DNA of 64,000 nt from positions 2,728,001 to 2,792,000 of the forward strand of contig OZ242366.1 in NCBI GenBank assembly GCA_965208945.1, read 5' to 3'. This stretch comes from JAPPLB01 sp965208945. Its GTDB lineage: Bacteria > Acidobacteriota > Terriglobia > Bryobacterales > UBA6623. The stretch's first letter is position 1; each line of letters starts with the position of its first letter. The notes under the pieces were generated by a model, which saw nothing but the letters and a program-made list of their open reading frames with translations, was not told the origin of the DNA and ran no database searches. Shown here piece by piece: positions 24,682 through 34,018 of the stretch. The position numbers and the translations under genes are program-made.

Positions 24682-27600
24682 TTGAGAAATTTATCACTCC
24701 TGACATTTTTCCTGCTGCTGCAAGCAGCCTGGGCCCAACGGATCGGGCCGCTGGTTCCGGACAACCCACAGCAGTCGAAGGCGTCCTCGGCCGAGCGCGA
24801 GGACGCGCTCCGGCCGCCCAGCATGCAACTGAGCCTTCCGTCACCTGTCGAGGTCGCTCTACCGCCGTTGGGTCCCGACGATCTGCAGCGTTTGCAGCCG
24901 CAACGCGGCCGGCCTCCCGTCATCGGCGTCCACCGCCGCTTGCCGCAGGGTGCGCTCAAGCTGAGCTTCTCCGGGGAAGGCGTCAAGTCGACCGCCGAGG
25001 GAGCGTGGCAATCGACGGGGGCCGGACGCATGTGGCGCCTGAAGTTGACCTCTCCCAGCGCCCGCGCCATGCGCGTTCACTTTCGGGACTTCGTCATCGG
25101 GTCGGGAAGCCTTTGGCTCCACTCCGAGGACGGGCAGGCCGTCGGACCCTACAGCGGCTCGGGCCGGTACGGCGACGGTGATTTCTGGAGCGGCATCGTT
25201 TTCGGCGACAGCCTGACGATCGAGTACCTGCCCGATCCGGCGGCGGCGGGAGAGGCCGTACCGTTCCAGATCGTGGAGATCAGCCATATCTGGGGCGATG
25301 CTTTCGGAGAGGGCGCGGGGGGCGGCAACCGACTGCCCGATGCGGCGCGGGGGGAAGATGTCAAGTCGCTGCCCGGCCGGATCGACCTTGTTGCGGGAAC
25401 ACCGTCGAAGAGGCCGCGGCTGACAAAAGAGACACAGGACACACTGATGGTCGAGCGGTCCGCTTCCCTGGAACCGCCGATAAGGCATCTCACTCCCGGA
25501 AAGACTCTCTCCTTCCGTGTGAAGCCGTTGTCCGGACCGACGCTCTTAAACGGGGGTTATTCATATCAGTTGGAAGTTCCCGAGGACGCTACCCGCGTAG
25601 CCTTCACGCTGGAATCCGATGCCGACCTGGGACTGTATGTCCGTTTTGGAGAGGACATCGAGCTTCAGGACGGGAGGGTTGTCTCTGATTACAGCCACCG
25701 GAACCGCACGGGCAATGAACGGATTGTCATCACCCCCAGCTCCGACCCGCCGCTTCGAGCCGGCACCTACTTCGTAGCGATAGGAGTCCTGGATACAGGC
25801 GTCGTCGTCGAGGGTACGCTCACGGCGGAAGTGGAGACGGAAGGAGAGCCCTCGCGGACAAGCGGCAACACGCTCACGCCCGGGCAGCCTGTTTCCTTCC
25901 AACGGGGACCGGTTGACATTCCGATGCTCTTCTTTGGACTTAACTCGTTCCGGCTGGAGGTTCCCGAGGACGCCTCCCGCGTAACCTTCACGCTGGAATC
26001 CGATGTCGACGTGCTTCTGGCTGTCCGTCATGGCCAGGACAACGGTGTTCAGGATGGGAATCTTGTCACTGACTATAGAGACCGGAACCGCGCGGGCAAT
26101 GAACGGATCCTTATTACCCCTCGCTCCGACCCTCCGCTTCGAGCCGGAACCTACTTCGTATCGGTAGTAGTCATTGCTACTGATGTCGTCGCCAACTGCA
26201 CGCTCACGGCGGAAGTGGAACTGGACGGAGAGGATGAGACACCAATAAGTGGGGGTACGCTTACTCCTGGTCAGCCTGCCGACTTCCGCCTGGGGCCGGT
26301 TGACTCTCCGACATTATTTGCCGGGAATCACTCGTTCCGGTTCGAGGCTCCCGAGAACGCCACCCGCATCGTCTTCACGCTGGAATCCGTCGACCCCGAT
26401 GTTGATCTGACCTTGTTTGTCCGCTATGGCGAGGACAACACCGTTCAGGATGGGAGGGTTGTCTTTGATCACGGCTCCCGGAATCCCGAGGGCAGCGAAA
26501 GGATCGGCATCACCGGGCGCTCCGACCCGCCGCTTCGAGCCGGAACCTACTTCGTATCGGTAGCGGTCCGCAGTACGGGCGTCGTTGCCGAGGGCACGCT
26601 CACGACGACCGTGGAGACGGATGCCGAGGATTGTCACCTTGACACGACCTGCTACCCGGAATGGTCGAGTTCCGCAACAGGCGTCGCGCTGATGGTCATT
26701 GAGACGAGTGAGGGCGGCAGCCGCGCCTGTTCGGGCACGCTGCTGAATAACCGCCGGCAGGACCTGACGCCCTACTTTCTCACTGCCGCCCACTGCGTGC
26801 AAACCGAGGAGGAAGCGCGGAGCGTGACTGCGCTCTGGTCATACCAGACACGAACCTGCAACGGAGACCTGCCGGATTTGCGGAGCGTTCCGCGGACCGA
26901 GGGAGCGAGCCTGATCTCGACTTTGGGCGGCGGAGATCGTCATCCCGATGGCGATCTCACGCTGCTGCAGCTCGAAGGCGATTTGCCGAGCGGCATCGTG
27001 TTTCAGGGATGGGACGCGGACCCTCAACCATTCGGTTCCCAGGTCACCGGCATTCATCATCCCGGGAGCGATGATTGGGGCATCTTCAAGCGGATTTCCT
27101 TCGGGCAAATTATTCCCGACCCGGGTATTGGAACTTCCGACGATGTCTACGCCATCGTCCGCTACACACAAGGCGCTGTAGAAAGGGGTTCTTCTGGATC
27201 GGCCTTGTTCAACCGCCCTGAAACCGTAGTGGGGGTGCAGAGCTTCGGACCGCCAAAAGTGTATGACTGCTCGTCCGGCCCCTTTTATAGCGGCTCGACG
27301 CACTTTTCGGTTTTCTATCCCCATATCCGGCCCTTCATCGACAGCACCTTGCCGGAGATCAGCGGCGGCGCGCTCGCGCCCAGGCAGCCCGCCGCCTTCC
27401 GCCTGGGTCCGGTCGACTCCCCGATGCTGTTCTCCGGGGACTCTTCCTTCCAGGTTGAGGTTCCCGAGGGTGTCACCCGCGTAACCTTCACGCTGCAATC
27501 CGTCGATCCCGATGTCAACGTGGATCTGTATGTCCGCCATGGGGAGGACAGCGCCCTTCAGGGTGGGAGCGTCGTCTCGGACTATTCCTCCACCGGTCCC

Positions 27601-29112
27601 ACGGGCAACGAGCAGATCGTCGTCACCCCGCAATCCGTCCCTCCGCTTCGGGCCGGGACCTGGTACGTCTCGCTGATGCTCCGCACGACCCGCGCCGTGG
27701 CCGAGGTCACGCTCTCGGCCGAGTTCGACGCCACCGCCCCCCCGCCGGCGGGAGATCGGGTCTATTACTTCCCGCATCTTGCGGTGGGAGCGGGTTGGCA
27801 AACCACGCTCACCTATATCAACTACTCCTCCGAGGAGGTGAGCTGCCGGACCGACTTCCTTTCTGATCAGGGGACCCCGCTGACGGTCTCGTTTCCGTCA
27901 CTGGGACCGGACACCAGCCGGAGCGACATGCTGCCGCCCGGAGGGTCGGTTCACGAGGAGACCGATGTGGGTCTGAGCGCTCCTCTAGCGGCCGGCTGGG
28001 CGCGGGCTGCGTGCACGGGGCCGGTGAAGGCCAGCCTGCTGTTTCGCCAGTACGACAGCGCAGGCGTGCCGCTGGCGGAAGCGGGAGTCAACGCGGCGGC
28101 CGCTGCGGCCAGCCGCTTCGTCACCTTTGCCGAACAGGCGGCAGGCCAGGCGGGGACCGGAGTCGCCTACGCCAACCCTTCCGATACGGCGGCCGTGGTC
28201 ACCTTTACGGCCAAGGACGAGGCGGGGCGGACATTGGACAGCGTCGATCAGACCCTGATGCCCGGAGGGCATGGAGCGCAGAACATGGCGGGCCTGTTCA
28301 GTTTCCCCAGCTTCGCCGGATCGCTGGAAATCACCTCCAGCGAGCCCATCGTCACCCTCTCGATCAATGCCGAAGCCGCTCCCATATTCTCCTCCCTGCC
28401 TCCGGGGGAACTGGATCCTTCTGCACAGGGGCCGGCGACGTACTACTTCCCCCATCTTGCGGTGGGGGCGAGTTGGCAGACCACGCTCACCTATATCAAC
28501 TACTCCCCGCAGGAGGTGACCTGCCGGACCGACTTCTTTTCCGGTCAGGGGACTCCGCTGACGGTTTCGTTTCCGGGACGCGGACCGGATGCCGGCCGCA
28601 GCGACATGCTACCGCCCGGCGGCTCGGTTCACGAGGAAACCGATGTGGGGTTGAGCGCTGCGCTCGTATCCGGCTGGGCGCGGGCCGACTGCACGGGGCC
28701 GGTGAAGGCCAGTCTGCTGTTTCGGCAGTACGACAGCGCAGGCGTGCCCACGGGAGAAGCGGGGGTCAATGCGGCGGCCGCTCCGGCTACCCGCTTCGTG
28801 ACCTTTGCCGAAAAGCGAGAAGGGCAGCCGGGGACCGCGGTTGCCTATGCCAACCCCTCCGGCACGTCGACAGCCGTGGTCACCTTTACGGCCAAGGATG
28901 CGGCGGGACGGACACTGGACAGCGTCGACCGGACGCTGATGCCCAGAGGACATGGCGCGCAAAACATGGCGGGCCTGTTCAGTCTCACCAGCTTTACGGG
29001 ATCGCTCGAAATCACCTCCACCGAGCCCATCGTCAGCCTGTCGCTCAATGCCGAGGCCTCTCCCGTTTTCTCCTCATTGCCGCCGGGGGAAGTGGAAGAG
29101 TCCGCGCCGTGA
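24682..29112 (+). CDS. Secreted S1-family serine protease with PPC-like and duplicated C-terminal domains
   Basis: The 1476-residue protein starts at TTG with a signal peptide (MRNLSLLTFFLLLQAAWAQ). After an N-terminal region (about 20-265) come three PPC-like beta domains (about 270-648, each with LTPGQP and PPLRAGTYFVS). A trypsin-like catalytic domain follows (about 650-885), with His704 in LTAAHC, Asp758 in DGDLTLLQL and Ser838 in RGSSGSALF, similar to lysyl endopeptidases. A fourth PPC-like domain (about 898-1020) and two near-identical units of about 226 residues follow (from about 1025 and 1252, each beginning YYFPHLAVGA). Probably extracellular or surface-bound. Element A6 ends 7 bases upstream, so promoter and ribosome site may be element-derived. 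Confidence 0.9.
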   Translation: MRNLSLLTFFLLLQAAWAQRIGPLVPDNPQQSKASSAEREDALRPPSMQLSLPSPVEVALPPLGPDDLQRLQPQRGRPPVIGVHRRLPQGALKLSFSGEGVKSTAEGAWQSTGAGRMWRLKLTSPSARAMRVHFRDFVIGSGSLWLHSEDGQAVGPYSGSGRYGDGDFWSGIVFGDSLTIEYLPDPAAAGEAVPFQIVEISHIWGDAFGEGAGGGNRLPDAARGEDVKSLPGRIDLVAGTPSKRPRLTKETQDTLMVERSASLEPPIRHLTPGKTLSFRVKPLSGPTLLNGGYSYQLEVPEDATRVAFTLESDADLGLYVRFGEDIELQDGRVVSDYSHRNRTGNERIVITPSSDPPLRAGTYFVAIGVLDTGVVVEGTLTAEVETEGEPSRTSGNTLTPGQPVSFQRGPVDIPMLFFGLNSFRLEVPEDASRVTFTLESDVDVLLAVRHGQDNGVQDGNLVTDYRDRNRAGNERILITPRSDPPLRAGTYFVSVVVIATDVVANCTLTAEVELDGEDETPISGGTLTPGQPADFRLGPVDSPTLFAGNHSFRFEAPENATRIVFTLESVDPDVDLTLFVRYGEDNTVQDGRVVFDHGSRNPEGSERIGITGRSDPPLRAGTYFVSVAVRSTGVVAEGTLTTTVETDAEDCHLDTTCYPEWSSSATGVALMVIETSEGGSRACSGTLLNNRRQDLTPYFLTAAHCVQTEEEARSVTALWSYQTRTCNGDLPDLRSVPRTEGASLISTLGGGDRHPDGDLTLLQLEGDLPSGIVFQGWDADPQPFGSQVTGIHHPGSDDWGIFKRISFGQIIPDPGIGTSDDVYAIVRYTQGAVERGSSGSALFNRPETVVGVQSFGPPKVYDCSSGPFYSGSTHFSVFYPHIRPFIDSTLPEISGGALAPRQPAAFRLGPVDSPMLFSGDSSFQVEVPEGVTRVTFTLQSVDPDVNVDLYVRHGEDSALQGGSVVSDYSSTGPTGNEQIVVTPQSVPPLRAGTWYVSLMLRTTRAVAEVTLSAEFDATAPPPAGDRVYYFPHLAVGAGWQTTLTYINYSSEEVSCRTDFLSDQGTPLTVSFPSLGPDTSRSDMLPPGGSVHEETDVGLSAPLAAGWARAACTGPVKASLLFRQYDSAGVPLAEAGVNAAAAAASRFVTFAEQAAGQAGTGVAYANPSDTAAVVTFTAKDEAGRTLDSVDQTLMPGGHGAQNMAGLFSFPSFAGSLEITSSEPIVTLSINAEAAPIFSSLPPGELDPSAQGPATYYFPHLAVGASWQTTLTYINYSPQEVTCRTDFFSGQGTPLTVSFPGRGPDAGRSDMLPPGGSVHEETDVGLSAALVSGWARADCTGPVKASLLFRQYDSAGVPTGEAGVNAAAAPATRFVTFAEKREGQPGTAVAYANPSGTSTAVVTFTAKDAAGRTLDSVDRTLMPRGHGAQNMAGLFSLTSFTGSLEITSTEPIVSLSLNAEASPVFSSLPPGEVEESAP
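27758..29098 (+). repeat. Tandem duplication of about 680 bp within the protease gene
   Basis: Two in-frame units (starting near 27758 and 28437) encode YYFPHLAVGA.WQTTLTYINY through VFSSLPPGE, differing at scattered positions. This is a recent domain duplication. Confidence 0.85.
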
Positions 29113-29136
29113 TCTTCCAGGTCAAGACAGGCTCTG

Positions 29137-29250
29137 ACCTGCATTTCTCACCACGTGGCGAGGCGAAGTGCGTGAGAGGGCCGCCCAGCAACACGATTTT
29201 TAAGGTTTTTTACGAATCACGAAACACGAGACCCGAAACACGGCGTTAGC
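29137..29250 (+). repeat. Truncated family A left end fused to family B heptamers
   Basis: CCTGCATTTCTCACCACGTG through CGTGAGAGGGCCG of family A passes into CCCAGCAACACG and then CACGAAT/CACGAAA/CACGAGA heptamers. The same junction (GGGCCG..CAGCAACACG) occurs at 39.3 kb. Confidence 0.75.
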
Positions 29251-29282
29251 TTGGCGCGAGGCGCAAGCCGGCGCGAATTCCG

Positions 29283-29340
29283 AGGTTTTCACGAAACACG
29301 AGACACGAATCACGAATCACGGCTTTTTCGAGACACGGTT
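29283..29340. repeat. Family B heptamer array
   Basis: CACGAAA, CACGAGA, CACGAAT, CACGAAT, CACGG units after GGTTTT, then GAGACACGG. Confidence 0.8.
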
Positions 29341-29624
29341 TTGTCGAATCGTTGCCTCTTGGTACTGAAGCCCTTCAGTCTTTTTTTTGGTCGGGGGCCG
29401 GTTTATGTTGAATGTGATGACGCCGTTGTGGGGAACAAAGCACTCATCCGCGCCCGTCGGGGACAAGTCGGGTGGGGACAGAAGAGCCGCCCGATCGCTG
29501 CTTTCCTGCGCGTTGTGGCGCGGCATGGGGCGGCTATGGCGCGGCATGGGCGGCCACCGTCCCCCGCGCCGGCAACACGGCCTTTCCTGTTCACCGGCCG
29601 TCAGATATTTCTTCTGGAGCGAAC
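29341..29624. other. Non-coding stretch with GC-rich short repeats
   Basis: No gene recognised. The part TTCCTGCGCGTTGTGGCGCG at about 29500 and repeated GCGGC.TGG words resemble 30309-30350, part of the module upstream of the DUF1549 gene. Confidence 0.4.
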
Positions 29625-29831
29625 TAGCCTGCATTTCTCACCACGCGGCGAGGAGAAGTGCGTGAGAGGGCCGTCAGGACTAGGTGCAAGCCGGGCGGAG
29701 GAAAAAGGCGCGAGCCGCTTGGCGCGCGCAGGCGTACTTGAACAGTACGTTGAGCACGGCAAGCAAGCGCAACGAAGTCATGGCGGTCGTATCGCGTGCT
29801 TCGACCGTCGGGTGGTGAGAAATGCAGGCTA
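29625..29831 (+). repeat. Family A element, copy A8 (207-bp subtype)
   Basis: Forward full copy with CTAG on both sides and the 24-bp extra segment also found in A6. Confidence 0.92.
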
Positions 29832-29846
29832 GGCCGCCCAACCATG

Positions 29847-30170
29847 GTTTTCACGAAACACGAAACACGAGACACGAATCACAGCTGTTACGGCCGCCCG
29901 AACCGCCTCGCCCGCCGACGAGCCGCTGCTTCTCTGTTCACGATTGTTCGCTATTGTTCGGCATTGTTCAGCAAAAAATATTGCCCCTGAGCCAGTGTCC
30001 CCTCTTCGTCCACATCGGCAACGCGGCCTGCAAGGTTTTCACGAAACACGAGTCACGAAACACGGTTTTCCCCGTCCCTGCGGCGACTCCAATGAGAGCA
30101 ACCCCAAGCCCGACCAACGGGTTTTTCACGAGACACGAGACACGAAACACGAATCACGGCCTTTATGCTT
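29847..30170. repeat. Three family B heptamer arrays and a CTGAGCCAGTGTCC box
   Basis: Heptamer arrays at 29847-29883, 30031-30070 and 30122-30166, each introduced by GGTTTTCACGA or GTTTTTCACGA. At 29980-30000 the box TTGCCCCTGAGCCAGTGTCC occurs, a relative of the boxes at 30357 and 52841. No coding region is evident. Confidence 0.7.
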
Positions 30171-30176
30171 CCCTAC

Positions 30177-30225
30177 CCACGATTTCCCACTATTTCCCAC
30201 GATTTCCCGGCATTTCCCGGCCCCC
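30177..30225. repeat. Short tandem ATTTCCC repeats
   Basis: Four to five tandem copies of a decamer of the form CACGATTTCC/CACTATTTCC/CGGCATTTCC, just before the upstream module of the DUF1549 gene. Confidence 0.7.
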
Positions 30226-30308
30226 CCACCCCCCTCCGCCGATCAAGTGTCCACGCGCCGTCCGCCTTTCTTGGTCAGCCGCCCGGGACTGCCGCGCCGC
30301 CCGGTTAC

Positions 30309-30529
30309 TGCTTCCTGCGCGCTGTGGGGCGGTTATGGAGCGGCATGAGCGGCATATTGCACCTGAGCCAGTGTCCGCCGCGCGCCGTCAGCCGCAACTC
30401 CCGCCGCCCTCAGGGTTCGTTCCTCTGCGGCGAACGCCAAATGCAACCATGCTGAGAAAAAGGAACGTTATGGATTGCGTTGACGGATCGTGTGTTTGCA
30501 TTGACACTCTCGAAGGGCGGGCGTACCAT
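30309..30529 (+). promoter_or_regulatory. Conserved upstream module with promoter, copy X
   Basis: Matches 52796-52970 in several blocks: TTGCACCTGAGCCAGTGTCC (30357), GCGGCGAACGCCAAATGCAA (30428), CATGCTGAGAAA..GGAAC and then two TTGAC boxes 21 bases apart (30480 and 30501). The second box forms a good promoter: TTGACA 30501-30506, 17-base spacer, TACCAT 30524-30529. The ATG of the DUF1549 gene is at 30562 after GGAGG. Confidence 0.65.
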
Positions 30530-30561
30530 ATCGTTAGCTTCGTCCATCTTGGAGGCCGCTC

Positions 30562-32403
30562 ATGAAGCAGGCGGGAAGCATATTTGCGTGCGCGCTGCTG
30601 GCAGCTTCGATGCTGTCCGCGCAGAAACAGGACGAGCCGCGCGAGGCTCGCCCCGAAGTTCTCACCCCGGAGAAGTTTTCCGAGACGCATGGTTCGTTGT
30701 TCGACCGTCCGAAGTCGAAGGAAGCGGCCGAGTTGACGGATCGGCTGCTCGGGTCCGCACCGGGCTCGGACCCCGGCCGCGTCGAGCGGCGGAACTTCAT
30801 CGACGAGCACATCTTCGGCAAGATGGAGCGCGACGGCGTGCCGCATGCGCCGCTGGCGTCGGATATCGAGTTCCTGCGCCGCGTGACGCTCGATCTGACG
30901 GGGCGCATCCCGGCCCGGGCCGAAGTGCGCTCCTTCCTGGCGGATGAAGACCCCGGCAAACGAGACAAGCTGATCGACCGCTTGATCGACAGCGAAGAGT
31001 ATGTCGAGAAGTGGGCCTACCACTTCATGGACCTGTTCCGCGCGAACGGCAAGATGGGTCGCGGACAGCACCTCTTCCACTACTGGATGAAGCAGAACCT
31101 GCGGTCCAACAGGCCCTACGACGAGGTCGCGTACGACATCATCGCGGCGTCGGCGAAGAGCAACCACGTGGTCGCCGCCTCGAACGTGATCGCGCGCGAG
31201 CACATCCAGGGCGCGCCGCAGCCGAAGGACGGCGACGACCTGAGCATGGTGCATCAGCTCGATACGCACGATGAGCTCGTGATTCAGTACGCCAAGGTCT
31301 TCATGGGGCTGAATCTGTCGTGTATTTCGTGCCACGACGGGCAGGGACACCTCGAGAAGGTGAACGTCTGGCTGAGCACGAAGAGGCGCACCGAGTTCTT
31401 CCAGACGGCGTCGTTCCTGGGCCGTTCGCGCTATCTGATGTATTTCGAGAACGGCAAGCCGCAGTCGGGCGAGTTTCTGCTGGATGACGGCAATCCCGGA
31501 TACGACACCGAGGGCCACAGCATGGTGCGCGTCGCGCGGCTGGGCGGACCGGAAAATCCGGCGTTCCTGCTGAACGGCGCGGAGCCGCACCCCGGCGAGG
31601 AACCGCGCGAGGCGCTGGGACGGATCCTGACCGCGCATCCGCAGTTCGCTCGCGGCACGGTGAACCGCTTCTGGGCGAAGTTGATGGGCTTCGGGATCGT
31701 CGAGCCGTTCGACGAGTTCGATTTGCTGCGGCAGGACCCGGACAACGTGCCCGAAGGCTGGGAGTTGCAGCCGTCGCACCCGGAGCTGTTGGACGAGTTG
31801 GCGCAGAGTTTTCGTGACAGCGGACACAGCATCAAGGAGTTGATGCGGACGATCACCCGGTCGAGCGCCTATCGCTTGTCGGCGCGGTTCCAGGGCGAAT
31901 GGAAGGAGTCGTACGCCAGGTACTTCGCGCGCAAGTTCGTGCGCCGGCTGAATGCCGAGGAGTTGCACGACGCGATTGCGCTCGCCACGGACCGGCCCGG
32001 CGAGTTCAAGTTCGGGGATGACAAGGTCGGCATGGCGATGAGGCTGTCGGGGCCTTCGGGCGGCCGCGATGTGAGGACGTTCCTGAAGACGTTCGGCCAG
32101 TCGGACCGCAATACGCCGCCTCGGGAGGTTCCCGGCTCGCTGCTGCATCCGTTGGCGCTGATGCAGTCGCCGGTGGTCACGGATCGGGTCGTCGCCAGGG
32201 AAGACAGCCGCGTCAAGAACCTGCTCGACAGCTACGACAACGATCGGGTGGTTGACGAGATGTTCATGGGGACGCTTTCGCGGCCCCCGTCGGGCGAGGA
32301 GAAAGAGATTGCCTTGGCGGCCTTGAACAACGACCGTGTCGCGGGGGCGGAGAACTTGCAGTGGGCGCTGCTCAACAGCGTGGAGTTCTTCTTCAACTAC
32401 TAG
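30562..32403 (+). CDS. DUF1549/DUF1553 protein with a c-type haem-like motif
   Basis: The 613-residue exported protein has a signal peptide (MKQAGSIFACALLAASMLSA). The DUF1549 part (about 75-290) has RRVTLDLTGRIPARAEVRSF and a CISCH motif (LSCISCHDGQGH) that could bind haem c. The DUF1553 part (about 345-605) has ARGTVNRFWAKLMGFGIVEP and PSHPELLDELAQSF. Such PSCyt/PSD proteins pair with DUF1501 proteins in Planctomycetes, Verrucomicrobia and Acidobacteria; their biochemical role is unproven. The DUF1501 gene follows 78 bases downstream. Confidence 0.92.
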   Translation: MKQAGSIFACALLAASMLSAQKQDEPREARPEVLTPEKFSETHGSLFDRPKSKEAAELTDRLLGSAPGSDPGRVERRNFIDEHIFGKMERDGVPHAPLASDIEFLRRVTLDLTGRIPARAEVRSFLADEDPGKRDKLIDRLIDSEEYVEKWAYHFMDLFRANGKMGRGQHLFHYWMKQNLRSNRPYDEVAYDIIAASAKSNHVVAASNVIAREHIQGAPQPKDGDDLSMVHQLDTHDELVIQYAKVFMGLNLSCISCHDGQGHLEKVNVWLSTKRRTEFFQTASFLGRSRYLMYFENGKPQSGEFLLDDGNPGYDTEGHSMVRVARLGGPENPAFLLNGAEPHPGEEPREALGRILTAHPQFARGTVNRFWAKLMGFGIVEPFDEFDLLRQDPDNVPEGWELQPSHPELLDELAQSFRDSGHSIKELMRTITRSSAYRLSARFQGEWKESYARYFARKFVRRLNAEELHDAIALATDRPGEFKFGDDKVGMAMRLSGPSGGRDVRTFLKTFGQSDRNTPPREVPGSLLHPLALMQSPVVTDRVVAREDSRVKNLLDSYDNDRVVDEMFMGTLSRPPSGEEKEIALAALNNDRVAGAENLQWALLNSVEFFFNY

Positions 32404-32481
32404 GTGGGGGAAGCGGACGCGGCATGCCGCGTCCCTGCGTTGGGCAGTGGCCGGAGCGTTTTGTAATAGGGAGGTGTTCTG

Positions 32482-33891
32482 ATGACGAAGCCTGGAAAAG
32501 TAGGAGACCTGCCGGGGTCGCGGCGCGATCTGCTGCGGCTGGGCGGGCTCGGTCTTCTCGGCGCCTCGATGGACGGCGTCTGGCCGCTGCAGGTATCCGC
32601 CAAGCAAACCGGCGCCAAGGTGCAGCCTCGCGGGACCGCCCGGAACGTTCTCTTCTACGAGATGTCGGGCGCGATCAGCCACGTCGAGTCATACGATTTC
32701 AAGGAAAACGCCGGGTCGCCCAAAGACCTCGAGATGACGCAGTTGGCGCCGGACCTGCATATGTCACAGCGCCTGCTGCCGAAGATGTCGAAGCACATGG
32801 ACAAGCTCGCCGTCGTGCGCTCGATGAAGAGCCATGAAGAGGTGCACTTCCGGGCGCAGTATTACCTGCAGACCGGACGGCAGATGAACCTGGCGTTTGC
32901 GCGCGAGATTCCCGCGATCGGCTCGGTGATCGCCGCCGAGTTGGAAGAGCGGCGGCGTCCTGCCGATACCTTCCCCACGTACCTGTCGTTCAACTTGGAG
33001 AAAGGTGCACCCGGGGCTCTGTCGACGGGCTTCCTTCCGCCGCGGTTCTCGGTGGTTGACATCAATACCGAGGCGGCGCTGGATTCACCGTCGTTCGATC
33101 AGAAGATGGTCGAGCTGCTGGAAGAGCGCTGGGCGCTCTTGAGCAAGTTGCGCGACGTCGGGCACAAGCGGCTTTCCGGCTTCGGGCGGAAGATGTCGAG
33201 CTACGACGACTTCTACAGCGCGGCCTATAGCCTGCTTTCGGATGAGCGCTGGCCGGAGGCGTTTCGCATCACCGAGGAAGACAAGCAGCGCTACGGAACG
33301 CACCGGGCGGGCATCTCTTCGATCCTGGCGCGCAATGTGTTGGCGCAGGATGCCGGAACACACTACATCCATATCTGCCACCCCGGTTGGGACCATCACA
33401 CCTACATCTGGGATCATTCGAAGAAAGTGAATCACTACACGCTCTGCGCCGAGTACGATCAGGCGTTCTCGGCGTTGCTCGAGGATCTCGCGGCGATTCC
33501 GTCAAAGACCAATCCGGAGAAGACCCTGCTCGACGAGACGCTGGTCGTGAATATGAGCGAGTTCGGCCGGACGCCGGGCGCGCTGAACAACATGGAGGGG
33601 CGTGACCATCACAACCCGGTTTACCCGGCCCTGTTCGCGGGTGCGGGCGTGAAGGGCGGCGTGCGGCATGGGGCGTCCGATGCGGGCGGCGCGAAGTGCG
33701 CGGAGACGGGTTGGGCTCACAAGCAACAGCCTCGCAACGAGAACGTTCTGGCGACCATGTATTCGGCGCTGGGGATTGACTGGTCCAGGCAGATTCGCAA
33801 TACTCCTTCGGGGCGCCCGTATGTGTATGTCGATCCGCTGGGCGCGAACGGCTACATCCCGACGGATGAGATTTCGGAAATCTACGGTTAG
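32482..33891 (+). CDS. DUF1501 Tat-exported protein
   Basis: The 469-residue protein has an SRRDLLRLGGLGLLGAS twin-arginine signal, then a DUF1501 domain of the alkaline-phosphatase/sulfatase superfold (VLFYEMSGAISHVESYDFKE, LVVNMSEFGRTPG, GRDHHNPVYPALFAGAGVKGG). DUF1501 members are thought to be sulfatase-like but uncharacterised. The ribosome site GGGAGG precedes the ATG. It forms a unit with the DUF1549/1553 gene and, downstream, the FGE-like gene; a formylglycine-generating partner next to a sulfatase-like fold is suggestive. Confidence 0.92.
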   Translation: MTKPGKVGDLPGSRRDLLRLGGLGLLGASMDGVWPLQVSAKQTGAKVQPRGTARNVLFYEMSGAISHVESYDFKENAGSPKDLEMTQLAPDLHMSQRLLPKMSKHMDKLAVVRSMKSHEEVHFRAQYYLQTGRQMNLAFAREIPAIGSVIAAELEERRRPADTFPTYLSFNLEKGAPGALSTGFLPPRFSVVDINTEAALDSPSFDQKMVELLEERWALLSKLRDVGHKRLSGFGRKMSSYDDFYSAAYSLLSDERWPEAFRITEEDKQRYGTHRAGISSILARNVLAQDAGTHYIHICHPGWDHHTYIWDHSKKVNHYTLCAEYDQAFSALLEDLAAIPSKTNPEKTLLDETLVVNMSEFGRTPGALNNMEGRDHHNPVYPALFAGAGVKGGVRHGASDAGGAKCAETGWAHKQQPRNENVLATMYSALGIDWSRQIRNTPSGRPYVYVDPLGANGYIPTDEISEIYG

Positions 33892-34018
33892 CGCCTTCAC
33901 AGGTCCGCCTCGTTCCGCGCGGCCTTCCGTTGATGTAGCTGACTGCAATGAGAACCGGTGCGGCCCGCCGGGGCGCGTACTCCGCTTCCTTCGGCTGTCT
34001 TGCCTGCTGCTCGGGGTC

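Noticed and set aside
29847..30170. CRISPR array
   Set aside because: Repeat units are seven bases, contiguous, with no spacers of constant length and no cas genes.
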